A stretch of 64,000 bases of DNA from Oryzias latipes (taxonomy: Eukaryota > Chordata > Actinopteri > Beloniformes > Adrianichthyidae), in the NCBI RefSeq assembly GCF_002234675.1, contig NC_019859.2:12601483-12665482 (forward strand), written 5' to 3'. Shown piece by piece: positions 46,301 through 64,000 of the stretch. The notes under the pieces are model-generated. The model did no database searches. It had not been told where the DNA came from and was given only the letters and a program-made list of their open reading frames with translations. Position 1 is the first letter of the stretch, and every line of letters begins with the position of its first letter. The translations under genes and the position numbers were made by a program.

Positions 46301-49300
46301 CCTCTTTCTGTCCCCACAGCTTCCTGTGAACGCTGAGTTGGTGCGCTGCATGTCTAAAACAGCCAGAGGGACTCTTCCACCTCTAGCTGCAGCAGCTGGA
46401 GGAATAGCCAGTCAGGAAGTTTTAAAGGCCATCACTGGAAAGTTTGGGCCTCTGCAGCAATGGGTAGGTTACTAAAATTGTTCTTCTTTGTGATTTCTTT
46501 TATTTATTTATTTTTTTATATTTAAAGACCTGCTCCGATGAGACCAGAGGTGCCCAAATTCAGGCATCTCTGGTATAAACAGACAGATGATGGGAAGTTG
46601 GGGTGGGTTTACTCCGTGCCAACAGTCCCGCTCACAACTCGTAGGCAAATTTCTAATAAACTACAGCCTCTCTGCAGAAACGATGTCCTAGAAAACAGGA
46701 CATGTGCTTTTGTTCTTTGATTTTGGCTAAAAACAGCACAACAATAATTAAGACTACTGGAAAAGCTTTAAAATAGATCAAAAGATGATCAGAGTCTGAC
46801 TTTTCACTGTTGATTTGATTTAATTGAATACCGCTTCTCTCCTGTTTAGTTTTATCTTGATGCTCTGGAGGTAGTCCGGCCTCTTCAGTCCCTGTCTGCT
46901 GAGGAGTTCTTCCCCAGAGGCGATCGATATGACGGATTACGAGCGTGCATCGGAGAATCAATGTTGCTTGAACTGCACAAGCTCAGGGTCTTCATGGTAC
47001 GAGCCGGCCTGTATTAACCTTACCAAAGACTGTTGATGTCTGGATAAAAACGTCCATTATTTTCTCCTCGAAGGTTGGTTGTGGTGCCATAGGTTGCGAG
47101 ATGCTAAAAAATTTTGCTCTTCTTGGAGTGGGCCTGGCTAAAAGCTTAGGAGAGGTGAGCATATCGTTTTATTAATAAACATTTGTTTATTGCGTGTACA
47201 TTTCTAAAATGATTTGTTGTTTTTCACCTGACAGGTGTGCATCACAGACCCAGACCTGATAGAAAAGTCCAACCTTAACAGGCAGTTTCTCTTCAGACCG
47301 CATCATATCCAGGTAAGCACATCTTTCGATTACGGCCCTTTTTTTTTTTTAATCAATGGAATTCTCTTCCAAACATATAATCATACTTTTTTTATTTAAT
47401 TTCTTAATCGTCTCTCTGCACTCAGACACCAAAGAGCACCACAGCAGCAGAAGCAACGCGTGAAATCAACCCAGAGCTGCAGATAGATGCCCACTTAAAC
47501 AAAGTGTGCCCGGCTACCGAGAGCATCTACAGCGACTCCTTCTATTCTTCGCTGAACGTTGTGGTCACTGCGCTGGACAACGTGGAGGCACGGAGATATG
47601 TGGACAGGTGTGTGAGGAGTAGGCAGTTTTTCAACAATACAGTTGAAAAGGGTTCCTCCAAATTAGCCTTTGGTTCTTGATTCTTTTGCAACAGTCTTTT
47701 TTTTTTTCCTTTTTCATTTGAACTCGATGTTTTTATCCAAAGTATATCTTGTGTAAAATGAACGTGCTAGTTCATGTTTAAACCTGTTCATCTTGAAAAC
47801 GAGATGACACATCTCAAGGGGCTTATCCTACAAACAAATACATGTGAAATGTGAAAAACGTGTCGTTTTCAGCCGCTGCTTGTGCAATCAGAGACCCCTC
47901 CTGGATTCTGGCACCATGGGGACAAAAGGACACACCGAGATCATTGTGCCATACCTGACAGAGTCCTACAACAGCCATGTGAGTCCATCCAACTCTGTCT
48001 CTGGTCATATGTGTGGCCAAATGTTTTCTTTTTTTTAAATTTATTTTTTATTCTATTACAACACATCTGTCTCTTTGGCTCCCAGAGGGACCCCCCCGAA
48101 GAGGAGATCCCCTTCTGCACTCTCAAGTCCTTTCCCTCTGTTATAGAGCACACAATTCAGTGGGCCCGAGACAAGGTGTGACCCTTTGACTTTTCTCAAA
48201 GTGTTTTGTTTCTTAAATTAACTTATAATTTTTCCATTTGATCTAGTTTGAGAGTGCCTTTTTCCACAAACCCTCCATGTACAACTCCTTCTGGCAGACG
48301 CATGTCTCAGCTGAAGCGGTGCTGCAGGTAAAAGCTCCCCAGACACAAACATAGCTTGGAATCATTCAATACACAGCAGCTGTAAACATTTCATTTGACT
48401 GTGTGTGTGCAGAGAATGCAGGTGGGGGAAAGTATGGAGGGGGCCTTCCAGGTCGTTAAGCTGTTAAGCAGAAGGCCTAGTCACTGGGAACAGTGCGTCA
48501 TCATCGCCCGTTTAAAATTTGAAAAGTATTTTAAGAGAAAGGTGAGCAACCTTAAAATTTAAATCTTTAAATTTAAAGAAAAATGAAAGCCACAACTGGA
48601 TGTTAAGCCTCACAGTTTCTTGTTTCTTTAGGCTCTACAGCTGTTGCACTCCTTTCCTCTGGATACAAGGTTAAAAGATGGAAGTAAGTATTTTTTTTCT
48701 TTGTTGATCACTTCCAAATTCCTAATAGGATTAGGCCTTTAAACATCAGATTATTGCTTTTTGTGCGATAATGTGTCTGCTCTCTTCTGCCTCTCTAGGT
48801 TTGTTTTGGCAGTCCCCAAAAAGACCCCCAACTCCAACCGAGTTTGACCTAAAGGACCCTTTGTGAGTGTTTTCTGAAGTTGGAAGTTTGTGCGGTTTTT
48901 GCCCTTCCTTTTTGGTTTACACCTCCCTGTTCTGTTCCCGTCAGGCACTTCACTTTCATTGTCAGCGCCGCCCGGCTTTTTGCTGAGATTTATAACATCC
49001 CTTTCTCAGAAAAGGTAGGCCTATGACACCCGTGTCTCTGCTGTCAATCAAAGGTAGGATCACTTGTACTCACTGGGCTTTCTTGTGAAAGGATCTCTCC
49101 GAGGATGCCGTGTCAAAGATCCTCTCCGATGTCAAGATCCCCGAGTACAGACCCTTAGAGAAAGTAAGATTCTTACTTGATCTGGTCTTTGGTAACTCTG
49201 TCAGCTTTATAAATGTTGACGGTTGGGAATCTGCTGTTGACAGAGTATAGTGACCGATGAGACTGCAAAGAAGCCCGACCAGATGAAGATGCCTTTAAGC

Positions 49301-51200
49301 AGCGAAGAGGAGAGGGAAGCCATCGCACAGCTGGAAGAGGCCATTTCTACTGACGGCGTCACACCAGGTATATAAAAAGAGCCGAAACAGACCAGTCAAA
49401 TTAAGATCTAAAGCTGATGTCGAAACCCTGACAATGCCTTAAACACACAGACTTGTCTTGCAGCTTTTAAAAACCCTTTTTTGTTCTCGTCTCCTGCAGA
49501 GTCGTTACGAATGAACCCCCTCCAGTTTGAAAAAGACAACGACAGAAACGGCCATATTGATTTTGTCACATCGGCGTCCTCCCTCAGAGCCAGGATGTAC
49601 TCCATAGAGCCGGCTGACAGGCTGAAGACTAAACGCATCGCTGGAAAGATCATTCCCGCCATCGCCACAGCAACAGCTGCTGTGTCTGGACTGGTGAGAT
49701 CAGGAACTGGGTTATCTTTAATGTTTTTCTCCAAAAAACTCAAAAGATTTCAACTTAGAAATAGAAGTTACATTTTGTGCTGTTTTGTTTTACAAAGGTT
49801 GCACTGGAATTAGTCAAGGTTGTTGGAGGTTATGGGTTTGAATCCTTCAAGAACTGTTTCTTCAACTTGGCCATTCCAGTCGTGGTGCTCAGTGAGACTG
49901 CTCCTGTTAAACGGACGGTCATCAGGTAGGAGTATTTAAAGGTATTTCCTACAAAACGTAACTAAAATACACCTAGCACAAATTCTCTGCACTCAAAGTT
50001 AGGGATGGGTTTAAGAAACATTGTATTTAATCAGTTTTCATTTAGAAAATTCAATTTCCATTCATCAAATCCATAAATTCCTCTTTCTTTAAGCACTTTG
50101 ACCTTTTTGATACAGGATTTCCTGATTTTTTTTCTTTTTTTTTTACAGAAAGCTCCACTTTAGTTCATTTTTAATCACTAATTTTAGTAAAAGCTACTTT
50201 TAATTAAGCACACAAAACGTTTTTTTAAAGGAGAAGTGTATCTAGAAACAAATCAAATTGATCACCAGTACCTACTGGAAATGTGCTGTCTAGCAAAGTA
50301 TTTTAATGTTAATCTTGTGATATCCCACATTTTATTTTAATTTATTTTATTTTTTAAACTTGTCCTGTCCAACAGCTGGGCGAGCAGATCAGAGCTAAGG
50401 CCTCTTGTGTTGGACAGATTTGACTGTTACAATAGGGGTTTATGGATTTTCAGACAGACTGAGTGTATATTTGTATAAACCCCGTTTTTGTATTTGAGGC
50501 TAAGCTTTATTTATAATAAATGTAAAAGGAAAGGAGAGGGAGGGAGTGGGATGTTAGAGATGGGGGGGGGGTTATAATACAGAGCCATTACATAAGAGGG
50601 CCATAAGTAAATTGCATGACTTACTTCTCACATACACACATCCTGCGTTTTTTACATGCAGTGACAAGTGTGTGACATTTTTCAGGAACAACCTCTCCTT
50701 CACCATTTGGGATTGTTGGACCATATTTGGCCATGAGGACTTCACTCTGTCTGACTTCATGAACGCAGTCAGGGTGAGACGTTCATTCACTGTGGAGCTT
50801 TAGTGGTTTGGCTACTGTTGTGTTTTGCCAGACTTGTTTATTAGTCAAATAACTCAACTTTCTTACATACCTGCAGGAAAAGTATACGATTGAACCTACC
50901 ATGGTGGTCCATGGTGTGAAGATGCTGTATGTGCCTGTGATGCCCGGACATTCAAAGAGGCTCAAACTGACGTGAGTGCTTTAGTCTGAGTTTGTGTCCT
51001 TCTTTTATTGATCATTTTGATGCTTTATCTAAATACATGTTTATTTGGACTTTCACAGGATGCAGAAGCTTATCAAGCCATCAGTTGACCGCCGCTACGT
51101 TGACCTTACCGTCTCTTTTGCTCCGGAAGCAGACGGAGACGAGGATCTTCCAGGTCCTCCTGTCAGGTACTACTTCAGCCCCGATGGGAAGGCGCCCTGA
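42963..51200 (+). CDS. uba6: Ubiquitin-like modifier activating enzyme 6
   Basis: Thirty-one coding exons, from 42963-43003 and 43122-43216 through 50877-50971 and 51059-51200, give 1025 residues (human 1052), and every phase closes. An E1 enzyme, in mammals it activates ubiquitin and FAT10 and charges USE1 and BIRC6. Domains in order: inactive adenylation half ([32 protein letters not shown]), four-helix/first catalytic region, active adenylation half ([17 protein letters not shown] in exon 47074-47154; [16 protein letters not shown]), second catalytic domain with the cysteine of [12 protein letters not shown] (48086-48175), and C-terminal ubiquitin-fold domain (50686-51200). Exons of note: 46320-46463, 46850-46996, 47426-47607, 49500-49693. 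The first coding intron uses a GC donor. It is divergent from GRHPR and convergent with POLQ. Confidence 0.96.
43627..43884. mobile_element. AAAGACCCACTCC-type MITE in UBA6
   Basis: It begins TAAAGAACCACTTCAATT and ends GATCAAAAGATGATCGGAGTA plus GGACTTTA. At 258 bp it is an internally deleted copy, in the intron after exon 43455-43549. Confidence 0.75.
46523..46804. mobile_element. AAAGACCCACTCC-type MITE in UBA6
   Basis: It begins TAAAGACCTGCTCCGATGAG and ends GATCAAAAGATGATCAGAGT plus CTGACTTTT. At 282 bp it differs internally from the 43.6-kb copy. It lies 46 bp before the exon starting at 46850. Confidence 0.75.
50361..50575 (-). mobile_element. 3' fragment of the GC-rich retroelement
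   Basis: On the minus strand it reads C-run, pyrimidine tract, ATAAATAAAGC, then CTGTCCAACACAAGAGGCC, CTCTGATCTGCTCGCCCAGC and an A-rich end, parallel to the 3' third of the insert at 9.1-10.1 kb. It lies in the UBA6 intron between exons 49798-49925 and 50686-50773. Confidence 0.6.
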
Positions 51201-52432
51201 CCGCTTGCATGATGTCATCTCCAAGCCTCCTGTGTCCTTATTCCCCCCTTAATTTTTACATAAACTGATATGCCCCAAGAATGCAAGTCCAGGGCCAAGG
51301 GTTTTCCCACAGGAAGTTGTGGGACCGGGTCAGAGCTCTGAGCCCCAGCACAACCCCTGCGAGAAAGGTTTAGGTTCTTTTTGCCTCACATCTAGCCAGT
51401 GAAACACAAAAGGCTGCTCAAGTAGCACTTACTGTTGTACCTTTTGTACATATGTTCTCCCCGTTCTGTTTTTTACACTCTGGTGAAACGCTTGTGCCGA
51501 TGCCTTACTTCTTTTTTTTTTTTTTTTTTTTTTCTGTTTGCGGCTCTAAGCCTAAATATAACTGTTTACAGAAAGCTCACATCCTCCCACTCACAGCCCA
51601 TTTTTCACTTTAATTTTAAATTCTGCTCGAGCCCAAACGACTCTGTGAGCGGGGCTGTTGACACAATAAACACCGATAGTTGGCAGTCACCACATATTTT
51701 TGTTTTTTTTCCCCTGAATTTTTCCAGTTAAGGAACAAACCCAGCTGTTGTGTATTTGAACGGTTCAGCATTAAAGCAGTGGCAAAACCACCAAAGATGT
51801 TGGTTATTATTGTGTCTTCTAATGATTGTTCTTTAAGCTCTGACTGCCTCACAAAAGACGAGTCTACGTCAATGGCGATGGATAACACCTGAACATTTTA
51901 AGATTTCTATAGAAAAGCAGCAGTTTTATCACTTTGCACCTAAAAATATGCATCTGATGGATGAAGTTTTTGATAAGTAGGACCATCAGTAGCTGCTAGC
52001 CTTACCCAGTTTTTTTTTTTTACTTGAGTAACAATTGCATTTGACATATTTTGATGTTGTGCATTATTAATTTGTTTCGCACAAGAAAAAACCTTATTTT
52101 GACAGCAAGCAACATTTGTACCAACATCTGGGAACATTTATTTCACCAACATTTTCTATTTTAAATCCCTGTTCTTCGTGGTTTATTTGACATATTTGTT
52201 TATAAGTTCATGTCTGTGACATTTATTTATTTGTTCTTTTTGTTTTTTCAAATGGAGCCTGCGTTGATGCCCTCTGTCATGGTGTACTGGTTTGTTGTTA
52301 ATGAATAGTGTCAATTCAGGCAAATCAATTGTCCTTTAAATTCCACTCCAATGTTGTAAAAGGGTCTTTGAGCTAATCTGTATTCTACTGTCTTGACAAA
52401 ATGTTCATGGAGTTTTGAATGAAATCAATAAA
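51201..52432 (+). terminator. UBA6 3' UTR with two polyadenylation signals
   Basis: AATAAA occurs at 51665-51670 and 52427-52432, suggesting short and long 3' UTR forms. The intervening sequence is noncoding. The second signal is 405 bp from the stop codon of the convergent POLQ. Confidence 0.6.
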
Positions 52433-52836
52433 CTCTGTACTTCTCTTGATTTTAAAGATCCGTGGTGGAAAAAAAGTTCTTTGCCTTTTAAAAAACGTTC
52501 ATAAGTTAAAGAAACGTGTCAGATCCACAGATGTTTTTTTTGTGATGGTAGGCTCAATGGTCTGTCCAATGAAATTTGATTTCAACATGCCCTCAAGATT
52601 AAAGTCTTAAAACATCACTTTTTCACAAATATTTAATGTTCATAACTGTGGCACAAAATCCACGAAATGTAGCTCCACTCAAGTAAAAGCATTCGTACAT
52701 TCATTCAACAGGTTATGTACATGTAAATTAAATGCATTTCTTTTCCATTTCATTGCTGACAGTATTTAAAATATGTGCAAAAGACAGCATCTCATGTTAC
52801 ACAGTAAAAACTAAATTGCACACTATGACAGTCATT

Positions 52837-63856
<11,020 letters not shown>

Positions 63857-63889
63857 CTGTGAAGGAGCATAAACGCCAACAACTCAGAG

Positions 63890-64000
63890 GGGATTTTCTG
63901 ATAACGTCCTGCCGCTCTGCAGAGACTACGTGCTAGAAAACAACACAGGGTTTTTTATTCTGCCTAAAAACGGCATAATCATAATTAAAACAATTTTACA
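63890..64000. mobile_element. AAAGACCCACTCC-type MITE, cut by the window edge
   Basis: CTCTGCAGAGACTACGTGCTAG followed by AAAACAACACAGGGTTTTTT and CATAATCATAATTAAAA matches the interior of the copies at 25.1 and 46.5 kb. The rest is off the right edge, in a POLQ intron. Confidence 0.55.

Noticed and set aside
50361-50575. Extra UBA6 exon in the long intron
   Set aside because: UBA6 phases close without it, and the sequence matches a retroelement 3' tail.

Overview
The window looks like chromosomal DNA of a teleost fish. Genes are split by short GT-AG introns, the intergenic and intronic DNA is AT-rich and full of small transposon relics, and every recognisable protein matches a vertebrate family. 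A small terminal-inverted-repeat element beginning AAAGACCCACTCC occurs at least seven to eight times. I associate that repeat with medaka (Oryzias)-type genomes, but the species call is inference. I see no bacterial, CRISPR or rRNA/tRNA content.

Layout. 1-6.5 kb: the 5' end of a CaM kinase II gene (minus strand; coding exons 1 and 2, the rest lies off the left edge) with its promoter. 6.5-13.8 kb: a gene-free, transposon-rich stretch holding LTR-like relics, a 19-bp tandem array and an L2/CR1-type LINE split by a second retroelement. 14.1-19.8 kb: two divergently transcribed CXC chemokine genes of the CXCL8 (IL-8) type. 22.4-28.3 kb: FBXO10 (plus). 29.2-32.2 kb: POLR1E (minus). 33.9-36.3 kb: ZBTB5 (plus). 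39.2-41.4 kb: GRHPR (minus). 43.0-51.2 kb: UBA6 (plus). 52.8-64 kb: POLQ (minus), lacking only its N-terminal helicase exons, which lie off the right edge.

The block FBXO10-POLR1E-ZBTB5-GRHPR keeps the order it has on human 9p13. CXC chemokines, UBA6 and CAMK2D sit on human 4q, and POLQ on 3q13, so the window joins pieces of ancestral vertebrate linkage groups. The genes are unrelated housekeeping, signalling and repair functions, not one pathway: ubiquitin activation and E3 recognition (UBA6, FBXO10), RNA polymerase I (POLR1E), a BTB zinc-finger repressor (ZBTB5), glyoxylate reduction (GRHPR), theta-mediated end joining (POLQ), CaMKII signalling and neutrophil chemotaxis. Gene pairs are mostly divergent with compact shared upstream regions (POLR1E/ZBTB5, GRHPR/UBA6) or tail to tail (FBXO10/POLR1E, ZBTB5/GRHPR, UBA6/POLQ).

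Exon boundaries were worked out by hand from reading frame, splice signals and remembered human homologues. Coding phases close exactly for every full gene, which supports them. The most unusual signals are a perfect 21-bp hairpin between 15-bp direct repeats in a POLQ intron, a 56-bp hAT-like foldback nested in another transposon in FBXO10, a GC-AG intron in UBA6, two short introns inside ZBTB5, a conserved CaaX tail in FBXO10, and CXCL8 promoters with mammal-like AP-1, C/EBP and kappaB motifs.
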